A stretch of 64,000 nt of DNA from assembly GCF_000178855.1 (NCBI RefSeq), contig NZ_ADVG01000004.1, positions 930,001-994,000 of the forward strand, written 5' to 3'. The position numbers were made by a program, and so were the translations under genes. Under the pieces are notes generated by a model. That model did not search any database, was not told the origin of the DNA, and saw only the letters and a program-made list of their open reading frames with translations. The stretch's first letter is position 1. Each line of letters starts with the position of its first letter. Below are positions 43,505 through 53,112 of this stretch, one piece after another. Origin of the DNA: Ktedonobacter racemifer DSM 44963. Its GTDB lineage: Bacteria; Chloroflexota; Ktedonobacteria; Ktedonobacterales; Ktedonobacteraceae.

Positions 43505-45349
43505 ATGCTGGAGCTACACGCAAGATATTTACCCATCGAAGATTATGCCATTATCGGTGACCTGCATACGGTGGCCCTGGTTGGGAAGAATGGCTCGATT
43601 GACTGGTGCTGCCTGCCGCGCTTCGACGCGCCGAGCGTCTTTGGAGCGCTCCTGGACGCAAATAAAGGCGGCTTCTTTCAGATCGCGCCCACGCCAACGA
43701 ACGATTTGCGCAGTTCGCAGATGTACCTGCCCGAAACCAATGTTTTACTCACGCGTTTTCTCTGCGTTGATGGTATTGGTGAGATTACTGATTTCATGCC
43801 CATCAAAGATGATGACGATTCCCATACCCTACCCCACCACATCATTCGCTCAGTTGAGGTCGCCAGGGGGAGCATGGAGTTTCACCTGACCTGTCGTCCA
43901 GCCTTCAACTATGCTCAGGACGAACATGATACCCATCTGACGGAGCAGGGAGCCGTCTTCCACAGCCAGGGTCTCCACCTTGGGCTCTCTACCAATATCG
44001 CGCTCTATCCAGATGATCAGGGAGGTGTGCAGACGCATTTTGTCTTACATGAGGGTGAGTCACTACACTTTATGTTGGAGAGCACCACCGCGGGTGCGCA
44101 GGCTCCTGATCCCCTCTGCGAAGAGGGCTACCAGGAGATGTTTCATAGCACCATGACCTTCTGGCGCCAATGGCTCAAGAAATGCCAGTATCGCGGGCGC
44201 TGGCGCGAGTATGTCGAGCGCTCGGCCTTGCTGCTAAAATTGCTGACATATGCCCCCACCGGGGCGATTGTGGCCGCACCCACCACCAGCCTGCCCGAGT
44301 CTATAGGCGGCACACGCAACTGGGATTATCGCTTTACCTGGCTGCGCGATGCCGCCTTTAGCCTCTATAGCCTGCTCACTCTGGGCTTTACCCAGGAGGC
44401 AGAGCAGTTTATGAACTGGCTGGACGAGCGCTGCCACGAGCTACCAGATTGCGGCTCGCTCCAGCCTATGTACGGCATCGATGGTGAGCATAACCTCAGC
44501 GAAAAGATTCTGCCCCATTTAGAGGGTTATAGGGCCAGCGCACCCGTCCGCATCGGCAATGGCGCCTATACCCAGACACAGCTCGACGTGTATGGCGAGA
44601 TGTTGGACGCGATCTATATCTATAACCGTCACGAGGATATCTCATACGATCTCTGGGAGCATATGCGTAGCCTGCTGCACTGGCTTGAGGACCACTGGCA
44701 AGAGCCGGATGAAGGTATCTGGGAGGTGCGCGGTGGTCCCAAACACTTCGTCCACTCGCGCCTGATGAGCTGGGTGGCCTTCGACCGCGCGCTGCGCCTC
44801 GCCAGGCACCGGGGCCTGCCCGCCCCCTATGCCGAATGGATGCAGACAAGCACCCAGATCTATCAACAGATCATGGAGGAAGGCTGGAGCGATAAAGACC
44901 AGAGCTTTGTGCAATACTATGGCGGCGAAGCCATCGACGCCAGCCTGCTCCTTATGGGCCTCGTCAAGTTCACAGGCGCCAATGAGCCACGCATGCTCTC
45001 AACTATCCGCCGCATACAGCGTGATCTCGCCAAAAGCGCACTCGTGAGCCGCTATGACCCACAATGTGCCGCCAGCGATGGCATCGAAAGCATTGAGGGG
45101 ACCTTCGGCGCCTGTAGCTTCTGGCTGGCGGAGAATCTGGCCCGCTCAGGCTGTCCACGCGAGGGCAGACTCCTGCTGGAGAAAATGCTCTCCTTTAGCA
45201 ATCACGTTGGACTCTTCGCCGAGGAGGTCGGCCTGGTCGGCGAGGCCCTGGGCAATTATCCCCAGGCCTTTACGCACCTGGCCATGATCACCGCCTGCGT
45301 CAACATCGATCGTGCCCTCGATGGCAATCTAGATCACAACCCACTCTAA
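43505..45349 (+). CDS. Glycoside hydrolase family 15 protein (glucoamylase/trehalase-like)
   Basis: A 614-residue cytosolic GH15 enzyme. The N-terminal beta domain begins YLPIEDYAIIGDLHTVALVG and continues NGSIDWCCLPRFDAPSVFG. The (alpha/alpha)6 catalytic domain contains GGTRNWDYRFTWLRDAAFSL. The acid pair is expected at the Glu in PDEGIWEVRGG and the late Glu in WLAENLARSG. Bacterial members of this length act on trehalose, maltooligosaccharides or glucuronate-type substrates, releasing glucose by inversion. No signal peptide. No operon partner on the same strand. Confidence 0.92.
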   Translation: MLELHARYLPIEDYAIIGDLHTVALVGKNGSIDWCCLPRFDAPSVFGALLDANKGGFFQIAPTPTNDLRSSQMYLPETNVLLTRFLCVDGIGEITDFMPIKDDDDSHTLPHHIIRSVEVARGSMEFHLTCRPAFNYAQDEHDTHLTEQGAVFHSQGLHLGLSTNIALYPDDQGGVQTHFVLHEGESLHFMLESTTAGAQAPDPLCEEGYQEMFHSTMTFWRQWLKKCQYRGRWREYVERSALLLKLLTYAPTGAIVAAPTTSLPESIGGTRNWDYRFTWLRDAAFSLYSLLTLGFTQEAEQFMNWLDERCHELPDCGSLQPMYGIDGEHNLSEKILPHLEGYRASAPVRIGNGAYTQTQLDVYGEMLDAIYIYNRHEDISYDLWEHMRSLLHWLEDHWQEPDEGIWEVRGGPKHFVHSRLMSWVAFDRALRLARHRGLPAPYAEWMQTSTQIYQQIMEEGWSDKDQSFVQYYGGEAIDASLLLMGLVKFTGANEPRMLSTIRRIQRDLAKSALVSRYDPQCAASDGIESIEGTFGACSFWLAENLARSGCPREGRLLLEKMLSFSNHVGLFAEEVGLVGEALGNYPQAFTHLAMITACVNIDRALDGNLDHNPL

Positions 45350-46572
45350 TCGGCCTGGCTTCTAGGAGGTCGCATATGATGCCTGGTCAGGCTATGCGGG
45401 TCGTACTCCGCCGTGCCATGTGGATCGACATGGATCTGCACAGTTGCCAGGCGCGGTTGTGTGTGAAAGAGCGCATGCCGCACCTCCTCGGCGATATCAT
45501 GGCTCTGGCGAATACTCAAATTCTCATCGACCTCAATGCGCATATCGGCCTCCAGAGCACGTCCTAGCCAGCGCGCACGCAGCTCTGGTACATCGAGTAC
45601 GCCAGGAATCGCTCGCGCCGCCCGCTCCAGGCTATCTACTACCTGCGGGTCAACCGCGTCCATCAGGCGATGCCACATCACCAGGGCCGTATCCTTGACA
45701 ATAAAGAGAATCGCCAGCGTGATTAGCAGGCCAATGGCCGGGTCCACCAGGGGGAAACCTAGCAGAGAGCCAACGGCACCGATGAGAACTGCGAGCGAGG
45801 TCAGGCCGTCCGCCTGAGCGTGTTTGCCATCCGCCACCAGGGCGGCTGAGCCGATCTCTTTACCAACGCGAATGCGAAAGATGGCCACACCCTCGTTCCC
45901 CGCGAAGCCGACAATAGCCGCCAGCATGACCCACCAGGCATAATGCAGCGGCTCAGGGTGCAGAAACTTCGTGATACTTTCATAGCCTGCCAGGAGCGCG
46001 CTCAGGAAGATCATCAGCACGATTACCACCCCGGCCAGGTCCTCAAGTCGGCCATAGCCATACGTGTAGCGCCGATTCGCCGCGCGCCAACTGAACGCAA
46101 AGGCGATCCAGAGCGGCACCGCCGTCAGGGCATCCGAGAAATTATGAATGGTATCCGCGAGCAGGCCGACGCTTCCACTCAGCATGGCAATCACAAGCTG
46201 AAAGAGCGCCGTGACCCCCAGGCCTAATAAAGAGATCTTCAGCGCCCAGATACCCCGGTCACTACTCTCCAACGCGGCATCCACAGATGCCTCCGCATGA
46301 CTGTGGCCATGCACGAAGGGCAGCGCTTCCAACAACCAGCCCCAGCGACCATGACCATGCTCGTGATCATGCTCATGTGCATGTGCATGGTCGTAGTCGT
46401 GATGCCTATGCGCTTCATGCTTCTCATGCTCATGTGCATGTGCATGGTCGTAGTCGTGATGCTCATGCGCTTCATGCTTCTCATGCTCATGGGTATCGGA
46501 CATATGTCTATGCTTATGCTGGTCAAACATAGGGCCAGGAGCCTGCCCCGGCACATGGTCAGCATCTTCCAT
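45346..46572 (-). CDS. Cation diffusion facilitator transporter with His-rich repeats
   Basis: A 408-residue CDF (CzcD/ZitB-like) exporter of Zn2+ or related ions, working by proton antiport in the membrane. The N-terminal ~80 residues contain two copies of a 19-residue His/Glu/Asp repeat (HEHEKHEAHEHHDYDHAHA and a one-residue variant) that should bind metal. The membrane domain follows with the HxxxD zinc sites (LADTIHNFSDALTA; ALVADGKHAQADGLTSLAV). A C-terminal ferredoxin-like domain comes last (ATVQIHVDP). The ATG at 46572 has AGAGGA 5 bases upstream. It overlaps the GH15 stop by 4 bases on the other strand. Confidence 0.92.
   Translation of the reverse strand: MEDADHVPGQAPGPMFDQHKHRHMSDTHEHEKHEAHEHHDYDHAHAHEHEKHEAHRHHDYDHAHAHEHDHEHGHGRWGWLLEALPFVHGHSHAEASVDAALESSDRGIWALKISLLGLGVTALFQLVIAMLSGSVGLLADTIHNFSDALTAVPLWIAFAFSWRAANRRYTYGYGRLEDLAGVVIVLMIFLSALLAGYESITKFLHPEPLHYAWWVMLAAIVGFAGNEGVAIFRIRVGKEIGSAALVADGKHAQADGLTSLAVLIGAVGSLLGFPLVDPAIGLLITLAILFIVKDTALVMWHRLMDAVDPQVVDSLERAARAIPGVLDVPELRARWLGRALEADMRIEVDENLSIRQSHDIAEEVRHALFHTQPRLATVQIHVDPHGTAEYDPHSLTRHHMRPPRSQAD
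46368..46490 (+). repeat. 57-bp tandem repeat in the CDF gene
   Basis: Two copies (46368-46424 and 46425-46481) differ at two bases. They are followed by the first 9 bases of a third copy. Each encodes 19 residues, so copy-number change keeps the frame. Confidence 0.9.
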
Positions 46573-46727
46573 ATTTCCTCTCAACTTCCATAACGCTCTA
46601 TTGCTGGAAACGCATACAGGTAGAGTCAAACCATAAACTTAGCAGGGCATAGAATGCGCTCTCTCCAGTATAAAACGTACGGCATCCTGGCGACAAATCT
46701 CGCCAGATAAGAGAGGATGGTACACTG

Positions 46728-47501
46728 TTATCCTTTCAGTCCTGTCGTGTTTACTCCCTGGATTAAGAGACGCTGGAAAATCAGGAAGAAGCCGAAAATG
46801 GGTAACAGAGATAGCACAGACATGGCAAAAAGTTGCCCATAGGCTGAATTTCCTGTACTATCCACAAATTGACTCAGTGCAACTGGAATAGTGAACGTTG
46901 CTTCGTCACTGAGGTAGATCAATTGGCTAAAAAAGTCGTTCCATGTCCAGATATATGTAAAGATGGCTGTAGTCACCAGCGCGGGCAGCGCTAACGGCAG
47001 GATGATGCGCCAGTAGAAGCTAAAGTGGCTACAGCCATCTATCCTGGCAGCATCATCCAGTTCTGTCGGAATACCACGAATAAACTGGATCATCAGGAAG
47101 ATAAAAAATGTATCTGTGGCGAAAAGCTTGGGCGCGACCAATGGAAGAAACGTACCTATCCATCCCAGTTCTTTGAAGAGAATATATTGTGGCACAATGA
47201 GTACGTGCGCTGGCAGCAAGATTCCTCCCAGCATCAAAACAAACCAGAAGGGTTTATATTTGAAACGCAGGCGGGCAAAGGCATAGGCAGCCAGCGAACA
47301 GGAAAAGATATTACCAACGACCGCGCCAAAGCAGACTACCAGGGAACTGAGAAAGAAGCGGGTGAAAGGGTAGTCAAGGGCATTCCAGCCCTCGCCATAG
47401 TTCCCTAGTGTCCACTGCGTCGGCACCAGGCCTGGGCTTGAGAAAATCAGATCCTCTGGTTTAAACGAAGAGCTGAACAACCAGAGCAAAGGATAGATCA
47501 T
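46728..47501 (-). pseudogene. Carbohydrate ABC transporter permease (MalG type), 5'-truncated
   Basis: A 257-residue frame that begins inside the first membrane helix (IYPLLWLFSSSFKP). The rest is a normal MalG-type permease with the EAA loop (IPTELDDAARIDGCSHFSFY) and several helices. A complete gene would start 15-25 codons earlier. The missing start coincides with the abrupt end of the solute-binding protein gene upstream, with 4 bases of overlap. This indicates a deletion that removed the rest of the binding protein, a MalF-type permease and this N-terminus. The remaining protein might still be translated. Confidence 0.7.
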
Positions 47502-48340
47502 TGCTTCGTCAGGGCTTGAAAGCTGCCGAATTGGTTTGAATGTCCCGTCGCGAAGGCCGTTTTGCCAGCGGCGAGCAGGGAGGTAGAAGGTCCACTGCCA
47601 GTAACCGTCGCCTGAATTTGAGCGGGAGCGCAGGCACCAGATTTACGCATGCCGTCCCAATAGCTAAACCAGGAGGCGATATCATCGACGGTAAACATGA
47701 CTTTGCCATCCGTCGTCCATAGTTCCTTGCCTCGCTGGCGCACCCAAATTTCAAACATATCTATCGCTCCACTGGCATCGGGAGACCCATAGACGCCCTT
47801 AGATTTAAGGGCACTGGAGATATTACCTGCGTACGTTGCGAATTCGTTCCATGTCCAACTTGTGGGAGGCGTGCCAAGCCCCGCTTCCTGAATGAGCGTG
47901 GCGTCGTAAATCATGCACTCGTAGTTGCCACCCATCGAAATACCATACAACACGCCGTTGTCTTCACTGTTCTTCAACATACTCTGATCAAAATCAGAGA
48001 GGTCGATGGTCTTGTCATTGACGAATGGCGTTAGATCCAGCAATTCATGTTCCTGGACGTATCGCGCGACGTATGACATGTCCATCTGAATCAGGTCCGG
48101 GATGCCGCCGCTGGCAATCTGGGTATTCAACTTGTTGAAATAGACGCTAAAGTCGGCGAACCAGGAATGAATGGTAATGTTGGAGTGTGCTTGCTGAAAA
48201 GCTTTGATCGCGTTCTGGGTTAACTTATTGCGTGACGCGGGCCCCCAGAAAGAGAGTTGAAGGGTTTTGTTAGCCGCTGTACTGGTATCGCTACCGCAAC
48301 CGATCAGGTCTAGCGGGGTCATACCCGCCAGGCCGCTCAC
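47498..48340 (-). pseudogene. Sugar ABC transporter substrate-binding protein, truncated at both ends
   Basis: A 280-residue family 1 solute-binding protein fragment (TLQLSFWGPASRNKLTQNAI, GGIPDLIQMDMSYVARYVQE, PPTSWTWNEFATYAGN). The start at 48340 (GTG) leaves only the end of a lipoprotein signal (GLAGMTPLDLIGCG) without its basic n-region. The frame ends after FGSFQALTKQ, where about 140 more residues are expected. The 3' break joins the MalG-type permease. The 5' break faces the truncated Gfo/Idh gene on the other strand. Both are deletion junctions. Confidence 0.7.
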
Positions 48341-48864
48341 TACGAGTGAGTTTTAATTATCGCTATGCCCCGGCCTATACGCGCTTTCGCGAATTGGTGA
48401 TGCAGGGTGCGGTGGGGAAACCGCTGGCAGTCGATTTCTCCTGGATACTGGATACCAATCATGGCGCAGATTACTTTCGCCGCTGGCATCGCGAAAAACA
48501 GCACAGTGGCGGTCTGCTTGTTCATAAGGCTACACACCATTTTGACCTTGTCAACTGGTGGATTGCTTCATACCCTCACCAGGTCTTTGCGTTGGGCGAT
48601 CTCAGCTTCTATGGCAAGAAAAACGCCGAAGCCCGCGGCGAACAGTATGCGTACGAGCGCTACACTGGCGTCCCAGAGGCTGACAACGACCCTTTTGCGC
48701 TGACGTTGGAGAACAATGAGATGTTTCGTGGCCTCTACCTGGCTGCTGAAAACGAGACGGGCTATTTACGAGATCGTAATGTATTTGGAGAGCCGATTAC
48801 GATTGAAGATACCATGTGTGTGACAGTACGTTATCGCAATGGCGTGCTGCTGTCCTACTGCCTA

Positions 48865-50163
48865 GTACATGACGGCAGAAATAAAATGGTAGTAAAATAG
48901 AAAGGAGAATGGAAAAGAGGAGACAAACAATGAGAGGTCCCAAGGCAGCTCCGCTGGGCTTGAGTGAAGAGGAACGCAGGGCATTGGAAAAATTGGTTCA
49001 TCGGCATAGTACCGCGCAACAAGTGGCGCTCCGAGGACGAATAGTGCTGGCTGCCGCTGTGGGCAAAAGCAATAGCGAGATTGCCCGAGAGATAGGGCTG
49101 GGGGTGGATCGTGTTCGAGCATGGAGGATGCGCTGGCTCAGCTTGCAAGGGGTCCCCCTGGCAGAACTGTCCGTTGAGGAGCGACTCTGCGATGTTCCAC
49201 GGCCAGGGCGTCCATCAGAGATCAGCGCCGAACAAACCTGCCAAATCGTGGCGATGGCTTGCGAACAACCAAAAGAGCGTCCGATCAGTCACTGGACAGG
49301 ACGAGAAATCGCCGACGAAATCATGCGTCGTGGGATTGTGAAGCAAATTTCCCCACGACATGCGGCTCGCCTGCTCAAAAAGGGGATCTCAAGCCGCACT
49401 TGATTCGCTACTGGTTGACTCCCCCAGATGATCCGCAGCGCGAAGAGACCATCGGGATGATCTGCCAGGTGTATGCGCAGGCACCAGAACTGGCCAAAGC
49501 TGGAGAGCGGACGATGAGCACCGATGAACTGACCGGCGTCCAAGCGCTTGAGCGCAAGCACCCGGGATTGCCATTGGTTCCCGGAAAAGTCGAGCGTCGC
49601 GAGTTTGAGTACATTCGTCACGGAACACGAGCCTTCATTGCCAGTCGTGATGTGGTCACCGGCGAGATCGTGGCCCCTTTCTGCGGGCCAACACGGACGG
49701 AGGAAGACTTTTTGACCCATGTACGGGCGGTCATTGCTACTGACCCTCAAGCTTCCCGCTGGCATTTTGTCTGTGACCATCTCAATATCCATCAATCTGA
49801 GGCACTGGTCCGCCTCGTCGCTGAACTCAGCGGGATCGAGGAAGATCTGGGTATCAAAGGGAAATCTGGCATTCTGGCTTCCATGCCTAGCCGCGCTGCC
49901 TTTTTGAGTGAGCCGACGCATCGGGTGGTGTTCCATTACACTCCGAAGCATAGTTCCTGGCTCAATCAGATTGAGATCTGGCTCAGCATTCTCGTACGCA
50001 AGTTACTCAAACGTGGCTCCTTTCTCTCAGTTGAAGATTTGCAAAACAGGGTTCTGGCTTTTATCGAGTACTATAACCGAACGATGGCCAAACCCTTCAA
50101 ATGGACATATCAAGGAAAGGCTTTAACTGCGTAAACTGGTGGGTTATTTCTGCCAACGTGTAC
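48865..50163 (+). mobile_element. IS630 family element B, 1299 bp, inserted at TA
   Basis: The element is flanked by duplicated TA (48863-48864 and 50164-50165). The terminal inverted repeats are 48865-48884 and 50144-50163, matching at 17 of 20 positions. It contains one two-frame transposase. The host gene is restored precisely by removing the element plus one TA, which fixes the ends. Confidence 0.9.
48930..50134 (+). CDS. IS630 family transposase in two frames (probable -1 frameshift)
   Basis: The first frame, from the ATG at 48930 (GAGGAG upstream), encodes the HTH part (SNSEIAREIGLGVDRVRAWR, then CDVPRPGRPSEISAEQ) and stops at 49401-49403 after LLKKGISSRT. The same sequence continues in the -1 frame as KGDLKPHLIRYWLTPP and on to 50134, with the DDE core (STDELTGVQALERKHPG; FVCDHLNIHQ; SSWLNQIEIWLS). 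The switch point is a run AAAAAGGGG near 49377-49385, suited to -1 slippage. A fused product of about 400 residues is expected. Confidence 0.88.
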
Positions 50164-50737
50164 TAGTTACCTACGCGCCCTGGGAAGGTCTACGCGTGGC
50201 AATTACTGGCACCAGGGGCCGGATTGAGATGGATATTGTCGAGAATGTCAATCATCTCCAAGGGAATGGAGAGGCCAGAATGAACGCCAGCAAAGGGCCT
50301 TTCAAATCCGCACGCATCCGTGTGTACCCAATGTTCGCTCTCCCATACGATGTTGAAGTTCCAACGGGAGATGGAGGACATGGCGGCGCCGATCCCATTT
50401 TGCTAGAGCAACTCTTCTCGCCCACTCCGCCAGCTGATGCCTTCAATCGAGCCGCCTCGCATATCGATGGTGCCGCTTCAATCCTGGTTGGCATCGCTTC
50501 CAATGAGTCAATGCGCACTGGCAAGATGGTCGTCGTTGATGACCTGTTTGTGCTCCCGGACAAAACAGCAGATGAGAGAGACAAGTGAGGAGGATGCCTG
50601 GCGCTCTACTGGTCATATGCTGATTGAGATGGCGCGCCTGAAATGGCCTTTGACCTGGCCTATCGCGAGGAACTGGGCACTACACTTCGATAGGACAGAT
50701 TTCGGCAGTCGTTCATTGGGCGATGTGATATTCTAGC

Positions 50738-51613
50738 ATGAGTATTGAAAGAGAGGAGTTACTTTTGCGGCTAAGTATTGTCACAGATGAGATTTCGCAG
50801 GATCTTAAGCAGGCGCTTCACGTTTGTCGCGATCTCCGGGTCGATATGGTCGAACTACGCAAGGTTGAGGGCAAAGATATAGTTTTCCATGATACTGCCA
50901 GCTTGATGCGCATTCAATCTCTCTTGCGCGATCAAGGCTTTCGTGTATGCTCAATTGCTTCACCTTTCCTGAAATGCCCCCTCTGGAGCGAGCTAGCGCT
51001 TACAGCCCGCACGAAGGAGCAGGCGCGAGAATGGGATTTATTGCAGCGTTCATTTGAGGTCGCCACCTTATTTGGGGCTCCACTGGTACGAACCTTCTCC
51101 TTCCTGCGCATACCCGATCCGACAACTATACGTCCAGTTCTCCTGGAAGTGATTGCTGAGGCTGCTCGTCTCACAGAAGAAGCTGGTTTGAAGCTTGTAC
51201 TAGAGAATGAACATGCCTGTAATATTGCGACAGGGGAGGAAGCTGGCTGGCTGCTTCAGCGCCTTCCCGCAGACACATTCGGTGTCATTTGGGATCCCGG
51301 CAACGAGGCGTATGTTGGCTCAAGCCCTTTTCCAGCTGGCTACCAGCATGTGCGAGGACGTGTTCTGCATATACATGTGAAAGATGCTATCTATCCCCCG
51401 GATGCGCCCCAGCAGAGACGCTTCGTCAAGATGGGCACTGGCTCCATCGATTATGTAGGCCAATTCCGTGCGCTTGCTGAGGATGGATACACCGGGACTA
51501 TTTCGCTTGAAACCCACTATATTCACCCTAACGGTGGACGTGAGCAGGCCACTCGTGAGTCCTTTGCCGCCCTGTACCAGATGCTACAAGAGGCGGAAGT
51601 AGCGCTCAACTAA
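50738..51613 (+). CDS. Sugar phosphate isomerase/epimerase (xylose isomerase-like TIM barrel)
   Basis: A 291-residue AP-endonuclease-2/xylose-isomerase-like TIM barrel. It shows the expected metal and substrate residues in KLVLENEHACN, FGVIWDPGNEAY, VLHIHVKDA and GTISLETHYIHP. Enzymes of this group interconvert or dehydrate sugars and inositols with a divalent metal. It lies between two Gfo/Idh dehydrogenase genes (one broken) and next to a sugar ABC transporter remnant, so a role in sugar or cyclitol breakdown is likely (inference). The exact substrate is unknown. Confidence 0.87.
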   Translation: MSIEREELLLRLSIVTDEISQDLKQALHVCRDLRVDMVELRKVEGKDIVFHDTASLMRIQSLLRDQGFRVCSIASPFLKCPLWSELALTARTKEQAREWDLLQRSFEVATLFGAPLVRTFSFLRIPDPTTIRPVLLEVIAEAARLTEEAGLKLVLENEHACNIATGEEAGWLLQRLPADTFGVIWDPGNEAYVGSSPFPAGYQHVRGRVLHIHVKDAIYPPDAPQQRRFVKMGTGSIDYVGQFRALAEDGYTGTISLETHYIHPNGGREQATRESFAALYQMLQEAEVALN

Positions 51614-51690
51614 CACAATATATCGAGATTTCTCTGTATCTTCTATTTACCCCCTCAATCGAGAGAAACTAAGAGGTCAGAGACAAGGGA

Positions 51691-51713
51691 GAAGCTCTCT
51701 AGAGAGCTTCTTT
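51691..51713 (+). terminator. 20-nt perfect palindrome, putative terminator
   Basis: GAAGCTCTCT (51691-51700) is followed by its exact reverse complement (51701-51710) and TTTC. It lies between the isomerase-like gene and the next Gfo/Idh gene. Confidence 0.5.
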
Positions 51714-51737
51714 CATGCAAGAAAGGCAGATAACGTA

Positions 51738-52838
51738 GTGGAAGCATCGCAGGCACGGCGTTTGCGGCACGCCATCATTGGCGTAGGTGCGGGCATTTTG
51801 AATGGCCACCGACCGGCCCTGGCGTTACCAATAGTTGATCTTGTCGCCGCGTCAGATATCAATACGACAATAGGTCAGCAGCGCGCTGACGAATTGCAAT
51901 GCGCCTTTTATGCGGATTACCGGCAGATGCTGGCCGAGATGCAACCAGACGTTGTCGTCATTCTTACTCCTCCTTTTCTGCATGCCTCCATGGTCATAGA
52001 GAGTTTGCGAGCAGGCTGTCATGTGCTGGTTGAGAAACCCATGGCGCTTCAGGTGGCGGAGGCCGACGAGATGATCGCGACCGCGCATCGGTACAAACGT
52101 GTGCTTGGCGTCGTATTTCAGCAACGCTATCGTCCCGAGATCATGGCCGCGCGCAAGATGCTGCAAGAGGGTTTTCTGGGCAAGATCCAGCGCGTCGAGT
52201 TGATGGCGGTGTGGACACGGCCATCCTTCTACTATCAAATGGCACCCTGGCGAGCGACCTGGTCAGGAGAAGGAGGAGGAATTGTCACCAACCAGGCATC
52301 GCATAATCTCGACCTGCTTTGCCATTTGCTCGGCTCCCCCAGGCGCGTCTTTGCCTGGACGCGTAACTTGCTGCACCAGATCGAAACTGAGGATACAGTC
52401 CAGGCGATGCTAGAATGGCAGGATAGAGCTTTAGGAATGGTGCACATCAGCTCAGCGGAGGCCGATGATCCTGAGCATCTGAAGATCATAGGGACCCGCG
52501 GCTCGCTGGAAATTGGTCGTGGCAAGCTGCTGGCCCGCACGCTAGACCTCGACATGAGCGAATATGCGCTTACCAGCCACGATCCCTATGCCCAACCTGT
52601 ACATCATCCACATGCCATTACGTTGGAACAAGGGCAAGGCAATCACATAGCCGTCTATCGCGACTTCCACGACGCTCTTCTCCACGGGAATAGCGACTAT
52701 GCCGATGGTGTACAGGCATGCCAGGAACTGGAACTGGCGAATGCAATGATCTATTCAAGCCACTGCCACTGCGAGGTCGAATTGCCGCTCAATCGTCAAC
52801 GCTACTCATCCCTGCTCAAGGATTTGCGGGCGCAATAA
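51738..52838 (+). CDS. Gfo/Idh/MocA family oxidoreductase
   Basis: A 366-residue NAD(P)-dependent dehydrogenase. The N-terminal Rossmann domain contains IIGVGAGILNGHRPAL, the EKPMAL motif (HVLVEKPMALQVAEAD) and a C-terminal alpha/beta domain with GGGIVTNQASHNLDLLCHLL. It oxidises a sugar or cyclitol, probably in the same pathway as the isomerase gene upstream. The start is GTG at 51738 with AAAGG about 12 bases upstream. Unlike the copy at 48.3-50.6 kb it is complete. Confidence 0.9.
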   Translation: MEASQARRLRHAIIGVGAGILNGHRPALALPIVDLVAASDINTTIGQQRADELQCAFYADYRQMLAEMQPDVVVILTPPFLHASMVIESLRAGCHVLVEKPMALQVAEADEMIATAHRYKRVLGVVFQQRYRPEIMAARKMLQEGFLGKIQRVELMAVWTRPSFYYQMAPWRATWSGEGGGIVTNQASHNLDLLCHLLGSPRRVFAWTRNLLHQIETEDTVQAMLEWQDRALGMVHISSAEADDPEHLKIIGTRGSLEIGRGKLLARTLDLDMSEYALTSHDPYAQPVHHPHAITLEQGQGNHIAVYRDFHDALLHGNSDYADGVQACQELELANAMIYSSHCHCEVELPLNRQRYSSLLKDLRAQ

Positions 52839-53004
52839 TCATAGTCCACCTTTGCGCAAAACTCGTTGCTAGAGGGAAAAATCATGTTCCGGTTTCATCT
52901 TCTTTTTGACAGAGGCTCGACGCCCCTCCAGAAGAACAATCAACTAGCTGGAAAATGGCTGTTACCAAATAGCCAGGACTAATATAGGGTGAAACGCCCT
53001 GAAA

Positions 53005-53033
53005 TTGACATCCCATTTTACCACTCTTATACT
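53005..53033 (+). promoter_or_regulatory. Sigma70-type promoter for the GH20 gene
   Basis: TTGACA (53005-53010), a 17-base spacer and TATACT (53028-53033) lie about 80 bases upstream of the TTG start at 53113. A near-consensus match. The rest of 52839-53112 holds no gene. Confidence 0.6.
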
Positions 53034-53112
53034 ACATCTGATGCGCATAGCTCCTGATAAGAGGAAGTAAAAATTTCTTGCGCAAATATACTCTATTTTT
53101 AGGAGATGATAG

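Larger units (their letters stand above)
48346..50588 (+). pseudogene. Gfo/Idh/MocA-family oxidoreductase interrupted by an IS630 element
   Basis: The 5' piece (48346-48864) encodes the C-terminal substrate domain from FNYRYAPAYTRFRELVMQGA to LLSYCLV, with the family motif GGLLVHKATHHFDLVNWW. The 3' piece (50166-50588) continues without loss as TYAPWEGLRVAITGTRGRIE to the stop. Removing the insertion and one TA copy joins the frame exactly (SYCLVTYAPWEG). The N-terminal NAD-binding Rossmann domain (about 120-140 residues) is absent, lost at the 48340-48346 junction. The gene is therefore inactive for two separate reasons. Confidence 0.8.
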
